From Geobacter sp. (GTDB lineage: Bacteria; Desulfobacterota; Desulfuromonadia; Geobacterales; DSM-12255): 32,869 nucleotides of DNA. This document shows positions 7,585-15,107 of the stretch, piece by piece. Below the pieces are notes generated by a model, which did no database searches, had not been told where the DNA came from, and saw only the letters and a program-made list of their open reading frames with translations. The DNA lies in contig VFJK01000095.1 in assembly GCA_009886125.1 (NCBI GenBank), positions 1 to 32,869 on the forward strand. Reading direction: 5' to 3'. The number at the start of each line of letters is the position of its first letter. The first letter of the stretch is position 1. Both the position numbers and the translations under genes were made by a program.

Positions 7585-8454
7585 GTGGGGTTTTTGCCAG
7601 AATATATTAAAATCAGCGGTGAAGGCGGTATTGTAGAAAAAATCAAGCACGGTCTTACGTACCGTTTTTTCAGTGAGAATAATGATGATTGCGCGATCAA
7701 TCTTCATGATACCAGGGGTGTTGGAATCAGAATTGAAAAACTAAATAAATACTTTGAGGAGAAACACGTATTAAAGGACATCGATCTTGAGATTTTCCCC
7801 GGCGAGACTTTTTCTATTATTGGCCCTTCCGGGACTGGAAAAAGCGTCCTGCTGAAGCATATTGTAAAACTCGAATCACCTGACAGTGGTGAGGTTTACA
7901 TTGATAATCACCCTATTTTCAGCTCTTCAGAACAGAATCCGCCTGACTACAGGTATAGTATGGTCTTTCAGTCTTCTGCTCTTTTCAATTCGCTTACAGT
8001 CGGTGAGAATGTCGGCCTATGGCTCAGGGAGAAGCGAATCTGCAAGGAGCCGGTGATCCGTCAGATAATCAGTGAAAAGCTTTCACTTGTCGGTCTTGAA
8101 GGGCAGGAGTCACTCAGGACCGCAGAGCTTTCAGGGGGTATGAAAAAACGTGTTGCCATCGCACGCTCACTTGCCATGAATCCTGACCTGATACTCTATG
8201 ACGAGCCGACAGCTGAACTTGATCCTATTAATACTGATGAACTTGCAAACACTATTTTGAAGCTTAAAGAGAATACAAGTAATACAACGGTCATAGTCAC
8301 ACACGATCTTAACTTTGCTTTGTACATCTCTGACAGGATAGCCATGATATCCGGCGGAAGAATTGTAGATATCGGAACGCCGGCAGAAATCAAAGTAAGT
8401 GAAAACCCGGTTGTTAAAGCATTTATAAATACTACTACCAAGGGAATCAAATAG
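7585..8454 (+). CDS. ABC transporter ATP-binding protein, MlaF-like
   Basis: A 289-residue ATPase. Visible motifs are Walker A GPSGTGKS (80-87), Q-loop Gln129, signature LSGGMKKR (from 182), Walker B LILYDEP (202-208) and switch His240. GKSVLLKHI and SGGMKKRVAIARSLA are the forms seen in MlaF/Ttg2A-type ATPases, which drive phospholipid or organic solvent movement across the envelope with MlaE, MlaD and MlaB. Residues 1-47 form an extra N-terminal segment before the domain begins at GIRIEKLNKYF. The start is GTG 7585 with AGGGAG six bases upstream. No MlaE permease or MCE (MlaD) gene adjoins it here, so the partner is either elsewhere or the adjacent small membrane proteins. Confidence 0.88.
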   Translation: MGFLPEYIKISGEGGIVEKIKHGLTYRFFSENNDDCAINLHDTRGVGIRIEKLNKYFEEKHVLKDIDLEIFPGETFSIIGPSGTGKSVLLKHIVKLESPDSGEVYIDNHPIFSSSEQNPPDYRYSMVFQSSALFNSLTVGENVGLWLREKRICKEPVIRQIISEKLSLVGLEGQESLRTAELSGGMKKRVAIARSLAMNPDLILYDEPTAELDPINTDELANTILKLKENTSNTTVIVTHDLNFALYISDRIAMISGGRIVDIGTPAEIKVSENPVVKAFINTTTKGIK

Positions 8455-8504
8455 GTCTTTTCCTTAGCTGTACCTGATTCCGGGCAGAAGACCATACCTT
8501 TCTT

Positions 8505-8888
8505 ATGGGCAAAATTCTTATCATAGATGATGATCTGGCTTTTACCAATCTCCTTGATTCATACATCAAGGAGATATGTCCTCTGTTAAAAGTGGAGATC
8601 TGCAATAATCCGCTGACAGCTCTTGCATTGATTAAGAAAGGCGATAATGATCTTGTCATCATCGATCTTGAGATGCCGGCACTCGATGGTATGAAAGTTT
8701 ACCGGTTTTCACTGGAAGCCGGCGTTGATAAAAAGAGAGTCGTAATCCTTTCTGCGAGGGAACCGGAATATCTCAGGGAATTTTTTCCTATGGGGAGCTG
8801 TCTTGCGGTTCTTAACAAATTCGAAGCACGGCAGAAAGAGGTTTTAGGCATGATTCTGAAGTCTCTACAGAGCAAGCTGTGCATTTGA
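8505..8888 (+). CDS. Stand-alone response regulator receiver domain
   Basis: A 127-residue CheY-like protein consisting of only a receiver domain. The acidic pocket is IDDD (7-10), the phospho-acceptor is Asp54 in VIIDLEMPALDG, and the switch residues are Ser83 and Lys105 (VLNK). There is no DNA-binding or enzymatic output domain, so it should work by protein contact or as a phosphorelay step. No histidine kinase adjoins it; the nearest in the window is PilS, about 14 kb away. It starts 50 bases after the ABC ATPase gene on the same strand and is probably part of that transcript. Confidence 0.88.
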   Translation: MGKILIIDDDLAFTNLLDSYIKEICPLLKVEICNNPLTALALIKKGDNDLVIIDLEMPALDGMKVYRFSLEAGVDKKRVVILSAREPEYLREFFPMGSCLAVLNKFEARQKEVLGMILKSLQSKLCI

Positions 8889-8906
8889 TTTTAAAAGGAA
8901 TTTTTC

Positions 8907-9299
8907 GTGGCCGGCAAGAAAGTCATCCTTAATGTCTATAACCAGAATCATCTTAGAAGCGATTGGCATGTCGATCTGGCTGGAGTCGCTTTTAATCATT
9001 TAGTGAGCGACCTTACGGCGGAATTAGCCGGCTTTGGCGTTGAGTTCACCTGTCAGACCAATACTGCTGTCACTATAGATGTAAACAGTTATTCCGATTT
9101 ACTGAATGCACTTCGTGTGACTTCACCGCAAGACGGAGTTACCAGCAGATGTGTAGGGCATATTATAGGGAAGAGTCAGAAGCTTGATGTTTTCGAGGAT
9201 ATCAGAAGAGCTGTGAACAGGGTGGCGTTTGCTCCGGAAACCATACCTCCTGATGATAATAACAGGAAGGTCTGTCATAACTGCGGATGTGGCTGCTGA
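8907..9299 (+). CDS. Small protein with Cys-rich C-terminal tail, unknown function
   Basis: A 130-residue soluble protein starting at GTG 8907, with AAAAGGA about ten bases upstream. The body has no recognised domain; VFEDIRRAVNRVAFAPE and a central region with alternating hydrophobic residues suggest an alpha/beta fold. The last eight residues CHNCGCGC hold four cysteines (123, 126, 128, 130), which could bind a metal or FeS cluster or be a redox tail. It closes the plus-strand cluster, 18 bases after the receiver gene, and meets the convergent yfcE-like gene with one base between stop codons. No function can be assigned. Confidence 0.68.
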   Translation: MAGKKVILNVYNQNHLRSDWHVDLAGVAFNHLVSDLTAELAGFGVEFTCQTNTAVTIDVNSYSDLLNALRVTSPQDGVTSRCVGHIIGKSQKLDVFEDIRRAVNRVAFAPETIPPDDNNRKVCHNCGCGC

Positions 9300-9300
9300 T

Positions 9301-9765
9301 TCAGAGGTATATGATTTCTGCTGAGACTTTGCCCCCTTTAATTGTTATTAATGCACCGCTTTGAATATCGCTTCCCGCCATAAGTGTCCCAGGATTTACG
9401 AAAAGAATCCCTTCGACTTTTGAGACCAATGGTTTATGGGTGTGGCCGAATAGGACTATATCAGCTTTTAATTGACGTGCTCTGGATAACAATTGGTCAA
9501 GACCGGCTTTGACTCTGCAGAGATCCCCATGAGTGATATAAAAAATCCTGCCACCCAGATCAACTGTTATCTCCCGTGGTTCAACTGCTCCGGTGTCACA
9601 ATTTCCGGGTACTTTAATTATTGGCATATCAAGTAATATTTCAAGCTCATTTGCATCTCTGATCTCATCACCGAGATGGATGACCATCTCAATATCACCA
9701 GAATGCATACATTTAAGAGGAGCCAGGTAGTTCCCGTGGGTATCTGACACGACAAGGATTTTCAT
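9301..9765 (-). CDS. yfcE: YfcE/MJ0936-type metallophosphoesterase
   Basis: A 154-residue phosphodiesterase with the complete two-metal site: Asp8 and His10 in SDTHGN, Asp33 in HLGDE, Asn55 in GNCD, His79 in THGD, and His108/His110 in GHTH. YfcE-type proteins are cytoplasmic and hydrolyse phosphodiester bonds in vitro; the physiological substrate is not established. Length is normal for the family. The start ATG is at 9765. The gene is convergent with the Cys-tail gene on its left and divergent from sppA on its right, so it is probably a single-gene unit. Confidence 0.9.
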   Translation of the reverse strand: MKILVVSDTHGNYLAPLKCMHSGDIEMVIHLGDEIRDANELEILLDMPIIKVPGNCDTGAVEPREITVDLGGRIFYITHGDLCRVKAGLDQLLSRARQLKADIVLFGHTHKPLVSKVEGILFVNPGTLMAGSDIQSGALITIKGGKVSAEIIYL

Positions 9766-9864
9766 TAATACAGCATATATCTCAATCGATACATCGTCAA
9801 TGACTCAAAGATTCAAATATCCTTACGAATAATTTCGAATTAAGTTAATTTAAAGGATAAATAT

Positions 9865-10758
9865 ATGAAAAACAGATGGATATGGATGATATCTGGCTTA
9901 ATGCTTTTTTTTATTCTTGCTGCGATGACCGCTCTTTTAGCCATCAACTCAGTTTTCGGTGAGAACAGGGAACTCAACGTTAGCAGCGGGGTAGGGGTCG
10001 TTGAGGTGAAAGGGATCATATTGGATCCTCAGGAGACAGTAAAGCAGCTCAACGATTTCGCTAAAGATGAGAAGGTGAAATCAGTTGTCCTCCGGATTGA
10101 TTCTCCTGGCGGAGTTGTCGGACCATCGCAAGAGATCTGGTCTGCAGTAAAAAAACTCAATAAAAAGAAGAAGGTCATTGCCTCAATGGGGAGTGTTGCT
10201 GCCTCCGGAGGTTATTATATAGCTGTGCCGGCCTCACTCATTTATGCCAATCCAGGAACTATAACCGGTAGTATCGGTGTACTGATGAAATTCTCGAATC
10301 TGGAAGGGTTGATGGAAAAGGTGGGGATGAAATCATTTACCTTGAAGACAGGTAAATACAAGGACGTTGGTTCCACTGCTCGCAAGATGACTGAGGATGA
10401 GAAATCCATGCTCTTATCTGTCATAGAGAGCACTCATAAGCAGTTTGTGAAGGCAGTCGCCGAGGGGAGAAACTTGCCAGAGTCTAAAGTCCTGGAGCTG
10501 GCTGACGGCAGAATCTTTTCCGGAGAGCAGGCTATGGGATACAAGCTGGTCGACCGGCTAGGAACCATGCAGGATGCAATTGAAGAAGCAGGCAGACTTG
10601 CTGGAATCTCCGGTGAGCCGCACATAATAAAGCCACAAAAGAAAAAACATTATCTGCTCGATATGCTGGTAGAGGAGAGTGCAGGCAGATTTGGGAGCTT
10701 GATACGGAAGGACAAGGGCTTTTCGCTCAGTTATGAGCTCGAAGGTGTTGAAGAGTAA
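9865..10758 (+). CDS. sppA: Signal peptide peptidase SppA, short (36K) type
   Basis: A 297-residue membrane-anchored serine protease that degrades cleaved signal peptides. One N-terminal transmembrane anchor is visible (about 5-30). The catalytic domain follows, with RIDSPGG (77-83), the nucleophile Ser114 in AASGGYYIA, and the general base Lys166 in GKYKDVGS. This Ser/Lys dyad and the length match the single-domain bacterial SppA rather than the double-length E. coli protein. AAAGGA (9852-9857) precedes ATG 9865. It stands alone between the divergent yfcE-like gene and a long palindrome. Confidence 0.92.
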   Translation: MKNRWIWMISGLMLFFILAAMTALLAINSVFGENRELNVSSGVGVVEVKGIILDPQETVKQLNDFAKDEKVKSVVLRIDSPGGVVGPSQEIWSAVKKLNKKKKVIASMGSVAASGGYYIAVPASLIYANPGTITGSIGVLMKFSNLEGLMEKVGMKSFTLKTGKYKDVGSTARKMTEDEKSMLLSVIESTHKQFVKAVAEGRNLPESKVLELADGRIFSGEQAMGYKLVDRLGTMQDAIEEAGRLAGISGEPHIIKPQKKKHYLLDMLVEESAGRFGSLIRKDKGFSLSYELEGVEE

Positions 10759-10768
10759 AAAATATTTA

Positions 10769-10951
10769 AGAGCTTGTCCGTAAATAACGTTATGAGATAT
10801 CGCGCCCGGATTTATGGCAGATTTGACCGGGACGATCGAGCAAAACCGCAGACGTAGCACGGCTACGGCGAGGATTTTGTGATTGAGGCATGGGCAAAGA
10901 TGACGTGAAGGCGGGATGCGAGATTATAATGCATATTTACGGATAAGTTCT
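10769..10951. repeat. 183-bp nested imperfect palindrome (MITE-like or extragenic palindrome)
   Basis: The element has terminal inverted repeats: AGAGCTTGTCCGTAAATA (10769-10786) against the reverse complement of TATTTACGGATAAGTTCT (10934-10951), 16 of 18 bases matching. The symmetry continues inward with interruptions along both arms (for example CGCGCCCGG against CGCATCCCG). At the centre lies a perfect hairpin, CGTAGC-ACG-GCTACG (10853-10867), flanked by CAAAA/TTTTG. It holds no ORF of its own and fills the gap between the convergent sppA and bioA genes. It could act as a bidirectional terminator or be a non-autonomous transposable repeat. Confidence 0.75.
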
Positions 10952-10978
10952 AAGACAAGAAATGCTTGAACGCTGAAA

Positions 10979-12349
10979 TCAGTCAGTTTTCCCGGTTATG
11001 CTGAGTATCGATTTTTCCACTCCGTCCATCAGGAAATCGATCTCATCACTCGATATAGACAAGGGCGGGAATATAACGATCACATTTCCGAGCGGTCTCA
11101 GAAAGATCCCGTGTTTTCGGGCTTCTCTACATACTGCGATTCCTGTCCTTTCAGCCCAGTCGAACGCCTCACGGGTTTCCCGGTTTTTCACAAGTTCAAT
11201 CCCGGCAATCATCCCAAGTTGTCTGATATTCCCGACATGAGGAAGTTCAAGTAGAGATTCAAGTCTTGACTGTAGCTGACTGATTTTTGGTTTAAGTCTG
11301 TTCAGGAGGTCATCTGCTTCAAAAAGTTCCAGACTTGCAAGGGCAGATGCACAGGCAATCGGATTGCCCGTGAAAGTATGACCGTGGAAAAAAGTCTTAA
11401 GTTCGGTATAGTCACCTAAAAAAGCGTCATATATTTTCTGCGTGGTAAGCGTCGCCGCAAGAGGAAGATACCCTGCTGTTATCCCCTTGGAGAGAGCCAT
11501 GATATCCGGTGTTACAGACTCCTTTTCACATGCGAACATGTACCCTGTTCTGCCAAAACCAACTGCAACCTCATCCGCGATCATCAATATATCGAACTTG
11601 TTGCAAAGTTCCCTGACTTTGCTGACAAACCCTTCAGGTTGGACAATCATCCCTCCAGCGCCTTGTAAATGGGGCTCTATGACAAGGGCTGCCGTCTCAC
11701 ATGCATGCTGTTCCATCAGGATTTCAAGTTGATCCAGGCACTCTTTATTACATCGTCCGCTGTTTTGTTCAGTGCTGAGTTCACATCGGTAACAGTATGT
11801 TGAGGGTGCCTGAACAGTCGGGAAGAGGAGCGGGCGAAAGACCTCATGGAAGATATCGATTCCTCCAACGCTTACTGCACCGATGGTGTCGCCGTGATAG
11901 GCGTTTTTGAATGAAATGAATTTTGTTTTTTCAGGTTTTCCAATGTGCCGCCAGTATTGGAATGCCATCTTTATACCGATCTCGACTGCAGTAGAGCCGT
12001 TATCTGAATAAAAAACCTTTTCAAGGCCTATCGGAGTGATCTCAATCAGTTTTTTTGCGAGAAGAGCCGATTTCTCGCTGGCCAACCCAAGCAGAGTAGA
12101 GTGCTCAAGTCTGTCAACCTGTGACTTGATAGCAGAGTTGATGTAAGGGTGGCAGTGACCGTGGACGTTTGTCCAGACCGAGCCTACGCCGTCAAGATAG
12201 CGGTTCCCGTCGTTGTCAATAAGCCAGCTCCCTTCGCCTCTGGTTATAACAACAGGAGCTTCTTCCTCCCACTCTTTCATCTGGGTAAAGGGGTGCCAGA
12301 CATACTTCCTGTCGTATTCCTGAAGAGTCTTTGTGTCAGAGTCACTCAA
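10979..12349 (-). CDS. bioA: Adenosylmethionine-8-amino-7-oxononanoate aminotransferase (BioA)
   Basis: A 456-residue fold-type I PLP enzyme that converts KAPA to DAPA using S-adenosylmethionine as amino donor. The PLP lysine is Lys288 in LSKGITAGYLPL, the ring-nitrogen Asp is Asp259 in IADEVAVGFGRTG, and VWHPFTQM near the N-terminus is a BioA hallmark. The start is a TTG at 12349 with AGGGAG seven bases upstream; it overlaps the bioD stop by eight bases, implying translational coupling. Residues 186-204 contain four cysteines (YCYRCEL, then RCNKEC), an insertion that occurs in some long BioA proteins and might bind zinc. It is the last gene of bioB-bioD-bioA. Confidence 0.95.
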   Translation of the reverse strand: MSDSDTKTLQEYDRKYVWHPFTQMKEWEEEAPVVITRGEGSWLIDNDGNRYLDGVGSVWTNVHGHCHPYINSAIKSQVDRLEHSTLLGLASEKSALLAKKLIEITPIGLEKVFYSDNGSTAVEIGIKMAFQYWRHIGKPEKTKFISFKNAYHGDTIGAVSVGGIDIFHEVFRPLLFPTVQAPSTYCYRCELSTEQNSGRCNKECLDQLEILMEQHACETAALVIEPHLQGAGGMIVQPEGFVSKVRELCNKFDILMIADEVAVGFGRTGYMFACEKESVTPDIMALSKGITAGYLPLAATLTTQKIYDAFLGDYTELKTFFHGHTFTGNPIACASALASLELFEADDLLNRLKPKISQLQSRLESLLELPHVGNIRQLGMIAGIELVKNRETREAFDWAERTGIAVCREARKHGIFLRPLGNVIVIFPPLSISSDEIDFLMDGVEKSILSITGKTD

Positions 12350-13070
12350 TGCCGATCTCCCTTAAGAGGATCCTTGTAGTGGGTTCTTTCATCAGCCAAT
12401 CAGCCAGTTGCTCAACAACTGTTTTTTCATCAGTCTCGGTGATGGATGGAAGCCTGGCAAGAAGAGGCACTCCTGAAAGTGAATCGATCAGATGCGGGGC
12501 TGTTGAAGAAGCAAGGTCAGGATTGAGGGGGTAATTGTTAATAATTGTCCCCTTTACGTTACATCCCAGCCCCCTGGCAGCAAAACAGGTGAGCAGGGTG
12601 TGGTTCACAGTGCCCAGATCGGGCCTGGCAACTACAATGAGTGGCAGTGCAAGTTGTACAACGAGATCTGATACAAGCAGTCCGCCAGCCAGTGGGACCA
12701 TCAAACCTCCTGCTCCTTCTACAATTATGAAATCGTGCTTTTCGGACAACCTGTGATAAGCGGCAATAATCCTCGAAAACTCAATCTTCGAATGGTCCAG
12801 TTCAGCGGCAGCTGAAGGAGCAATCGGCTCTTTGAAGAGATAAGGTGCAACCTCTGAAGACACTGTAATCCCGGCACTCCACGCAAGGAGCTCGGCATCT
12901 GCAGAAAAAAGACGGCCTTCAAGATGTCTGCATCCGGTGGTAACCGGTTTCATTACGCCAACGTTAACCCCCTTGTTCAGAAGAAGTCTCGCAAGAACTG
13001 ATGCAACAATCGTTTTGCCGACTCCTGTATCTGTCCCGGTGATAAAAATGCCTTTTGCTTTCATGTCCAT
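12342..13070 (-). CDS. bioD: Dethiobiotin synthetase (BioD)
   Basis: An ATP-dependent carboxylase that closes the ureido ring of dethiobiotin from DAPA and CO2. The P-loop GTDTGVGKT lies at residues 12-20 from the chosen start, and EGAGGLMVPL further on is the second family motif. The open frame extends upstream into bioB (to 13157). I prefer ATG 13070 (MDMKAKGIFITG), preceded by CAGGTG at eight bases. ATG 13091 follows AGGAG too closely. The result is 242 residues, close to other BioD proteins of about 225-240. It lies between bioB and bioA and overlaps bioA. Confidence 0.93.
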   Translation of the reverse strand: MDMKAKGIFITGTDTGVGKTIVASVLARLLLNKGVNVGVMKPVTTGCRHLEGRLFSADAELLAWSAGITVSSEVAPYLFKEPIAPSAAAELDHSKIEFSRIIAAYHRLSEKHDFIIVEGAGGLMVPLAGGLLVSDLVVQLALPLIVVARPDLGTVNHTLLTCFAARGLGCNVKGTIINNYPLNPDLASSTAPHLIDSLSGVPLLARLPSITETDEKTVVEQLADWLMKEPTTRILLREIGIE

Positions 13071-13101
13071 AGCAACTGCACCTGGATTCATGCTCCTGTT
13101 G

Positions 13102-14091
13102 TTACTCACAGCATCCCTCCGTCTGAAGTTCCAGGTCACGGAGCATCCTCCAGTCATCGTCTGTGCTACGTCCGGTAGTGGTCAGGTAATTGCCGATCAT
13201 GGTCCCGCTTGCTCCTGCAAAAAACATCCAGGACTGAAGGTCGCGGAGGTTTTTCTCACGTCCACCACAAATGGTAATCATCTTGTCCGGCAGGATGAGT
13301 CGGTAAAGTGCGATTGTTACCAGACATTCCTGAGTGGATATATTGTCTGCATCAGCTAACCTGGTCCCTTCTATCGGGTTGAGGAAGTTCATGGGGACAG
13401 AGTCTACATCCAGTTCCTTCAGGGTCATAGCCATCTCTACCCGCTGCGCAGCACTCTCTCCAAGGCCGAATATCCCCCCGCTGCATACGGACATCCCGGC
13501 TCTCTTTGCAGCCCTGACAGTTGCTACATCCTCTTCATAATCGTGAGTCGTGCAGATGTTCGTGAAGAAGCTTCGGGAAGTTTCAAGGTTATGATGGTAG
13601 GTTACAGAACCTGCCTCTTTAAGAATCCCGGCGGATTCATCATCAAGAAGTCCAAGAGAGCACGAAGGTGAAATACCTGTTTCGCTCCTGATCCTCCTGA
13701 GCGACCGGCATATACGGTCAAGTTCTTCTCCGGGCTTGATTGTTGTCCCGCTTGTAACGATACCGTAACAGATTGATCCGTTTTTCTCGGCAGCATGTGC
13801 TCCGGCTACCAGGCTCTCTTCATCGACAAGAGGATAGACGGGAACGTCTGTAGTGTGATGTGCTGACTGAGCACAAAAAGCGCAGTTCTCGCTGCAGCGT
13901 CCTGATTTTGCATTGATTATGGAACAGAGAGATACCTTGTTCCCTACAAAATATTCCTTAACTCTGCTCGCTGCAAGAAACAGGGCAAATCGGTCGGTCC
14001 CAGCGGCTGAAGAGAGACTGATTGCCTCTTCTTCAGTCAGTTCCCCGCCGTTTATAATACGGACGGCTATATTTGATATCAGTTCTTTCAT
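13102..14091 (-). CDS. bioB: Biotin synthase (BioB)
   Basis: A 329-residue radical SAM enzyme that inserts sulfur into dethiobiotin. The [4Fe-4S] cysteines are Cys66, Cys70 and Cys73 in GRCSENCAFC. Likely [2Fe-2S] ligands are Cys108, Cys144 (SCSLG), Cys203 (VCSGGIFGLGE) and Arg278 (CGGRE). The start ATG 14091 has GGAGG (14097-14101) at ideal spacing. It is the first gene of the bio operon and lies directly downstream of a promoter overlapped by a BirA-type operator. The C-terminus ends with EGCCE, adding two cysteines not needed for catalysis. Confidence 0.96.
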   Translation of the reverse strand: MKELISNIAVRIINGGELTEEEAISLSSAAGTDRFALFLAASRVKEYFVGNKVSLCSIINAKSGRCSENCAFCAQSAHHTTDVPVYPLVDEESLVAGAHAAEKNGSICYGIVTSGTTIKPGEELDRICRSLRRIRSETGISPSCSLGLLDDESAGILKEAGSVTYHHNLETSRSFFTNICTTHDYEEDVATVRAAKRAGMSVCSGGIFGLGESAAQRVEMAMTLKELDVDSVPMNFLNPIEGTRLADADNISTQECLVTIALYRLILPDKMITICGGREKNLRDLQSWMFFAGASGTMIGNYLTTTGRSTDDDWRMLRDLELQTEGCCE

Positions 14092-14109
14092 TTGATCCTC
14101 CAGATTCCA

Positions 14110-14137
14110 AGTATCACGACTCTCAAAGTCTTGTCAA
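14110..14137 (-). promoter_or_regulatory. Promoter of the bioBDA operon
   Basis: On the minus strand TTGACA (14137-14132) is followed after 16 bases by GATACT (14115-14110). The predicted start of transcription is near 14103, leaving a very short leader before bioB. The -35 box lies inside one half of the BirA operator, so repressor binding would block polymerase. Confidence 0.55.
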
Positions 14138-14162
14138 CTTGTTTACTCAGCTTGGTTGACAA
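14131..14162. promoter_or_regulatory. BirA biotin operator
   Basis: TTGTCAACT (14131-14139), 14 bases, then GGTTGACAA (14154-14162) form a palindrome with eight perfectly matched positions per arm. This is the architecture of BirA operators (a TTGTNAACC-type arm, 14-16 bases, then the inverse arm), where the biotinoyl-AMP-bound BirA dimer represses biotin genes. It lies 40-71 bases upstream of bioB and covers the -35 box. It may also influence the divergent tatC gene, whose start is 93 bases away. Confidence 0.85.
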
Positions 14163-14255
14163 TGATGCAGGCTTCATTGCCAAGCTCAAACCTGTTGCGT
14201 CAACGGTTTTTGCTGTGTTATTAATAAGTGATTTTACTCATTTCGGGAGCATAAG

Positions 14256-15107
14256 ATGTCTCAGGAAAAAGTTCTCCCATTTATTGAACATCTCGTTGAA
14301 TTGAGAAAAAGACTTATCATAATCTTTGTCGCTCTCATCATCGGAATGGGGGTCGCATGGAACTATTCCTCTGAACTTCTTTCTTTCATTGAAAAACCCT
14401 TGAAGGGCAAGACGTATCTGACTCAAATCAAAAAAAACGTTTATGCAGAGGTTAAGAAGGTGGCACCATCTCTTTACAGTCGCTACAGGCTTGAAAAGGA
14501 GATGGAGGAAACGACGAGAGACAGGAAGCTGAACTATAGTGCTCCTCTCGAACCATTTTTTGTCCAGTGCAAAATCTCACTAATTGCCGGTTTAATATTG
14601 GTTCTTCCTATTGTCTTCCACCAAATCTGGGTCTTTATATCTCCCGGGCTTACTTCTAAAGAAAGAAGAATGGTAGTCCCTTTTGTTACAGCAGGAACCT
14701 TGACTTTTTGTATGGGGGCCATGTTTTTTCTTATAATAATCTGGCCTGTAATTATTAACTTTTCTCTTTCTTATGAGCTGGAAGGGTTACAGAGCTGGTT
14801 CAACCTTTCTTCTTACGTAAATTTCTGTCTTCGATTGATACTGGTATTCGGGCTTATCTTTGAACTACCCGTTGTTGCTCTTCTCCTTTCAAGGGTTGGT
14901 CTGATAAATTATTCCCTTCTTGCCAGAAACAGGAAATTTGCATTGCTGGCAAGTTCTATCATTGCAGCTTTCCATGCTGACCTGATCACGATGTTCGTTG
15001 TGATGCTTCCTCTCTATCTCATGTATGAAATAAGTGTCTGGGTTGCATTCTTCTTCGGGAAAAAGAGACCTGTGCGTGAAAACCCTGCAGCAGGAGCACT
15101 GGTTTGA
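14256..15107 (+). CDS. tatC: Sec-independent protein translocase TatC
   Basis: A 283-residue polytopic membrane protein with about six helices. It is the receptor for twin-arginine signal peptides in the Tat translocon. Family landmarks are EHLVELRKRL (11-20), Glu99 in PLEPFFVQCKIS, FISPGLTSKERR (127-138) and Glu203 in FELPVVALLL. The first periplasmic loop (about 45-98) is longer and more charged than in E. coli. ATG 14256 has GGGAG (14245-14249) upstream. No tatA or tatB gene is in the window. It overlaps ribF (TTGA) and heads a four-gene unit divergent from the bio operon. Confidence 0.94.
   Translation: MSQEKVLPFIEHLVELRKRLIIIFVALIIGMGVAWNYSSELLSFIEKPLKGKTYLTQIKKNVYAEVKKVAPSLYSRYRLEKEMEETTRDRKLNYSAPLEPFFVQCKISLIAGLILVLPIVFHQIWVFISPGLTSKERRMVVPFVTAGTLTFCMGAMFFLIIIWPVIINFSLSYELEGLQSWFNLSSYVNFCLRLILVFGLIFELPVVALLLSRVGLINYSLLARNRKFALLASSIIAAFHADLITMFVVMLPLYLMYEISVWVAFFFGKKRPVRENPAAGALV

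Noticed and set aside
1996-9299. Housekeeping fatty acid (fab) operon
   Set aside because: No fabD, fabG, fabH or plsX is present, the second ketosynthase is inactive, and a deacetylase follows.
10558-10860. 100-codon minus-strand ORF across the end of sppA
   Set aside because: It runs antisense through sppA into the palindromic repeat, without ribosome site or protein-like composition.
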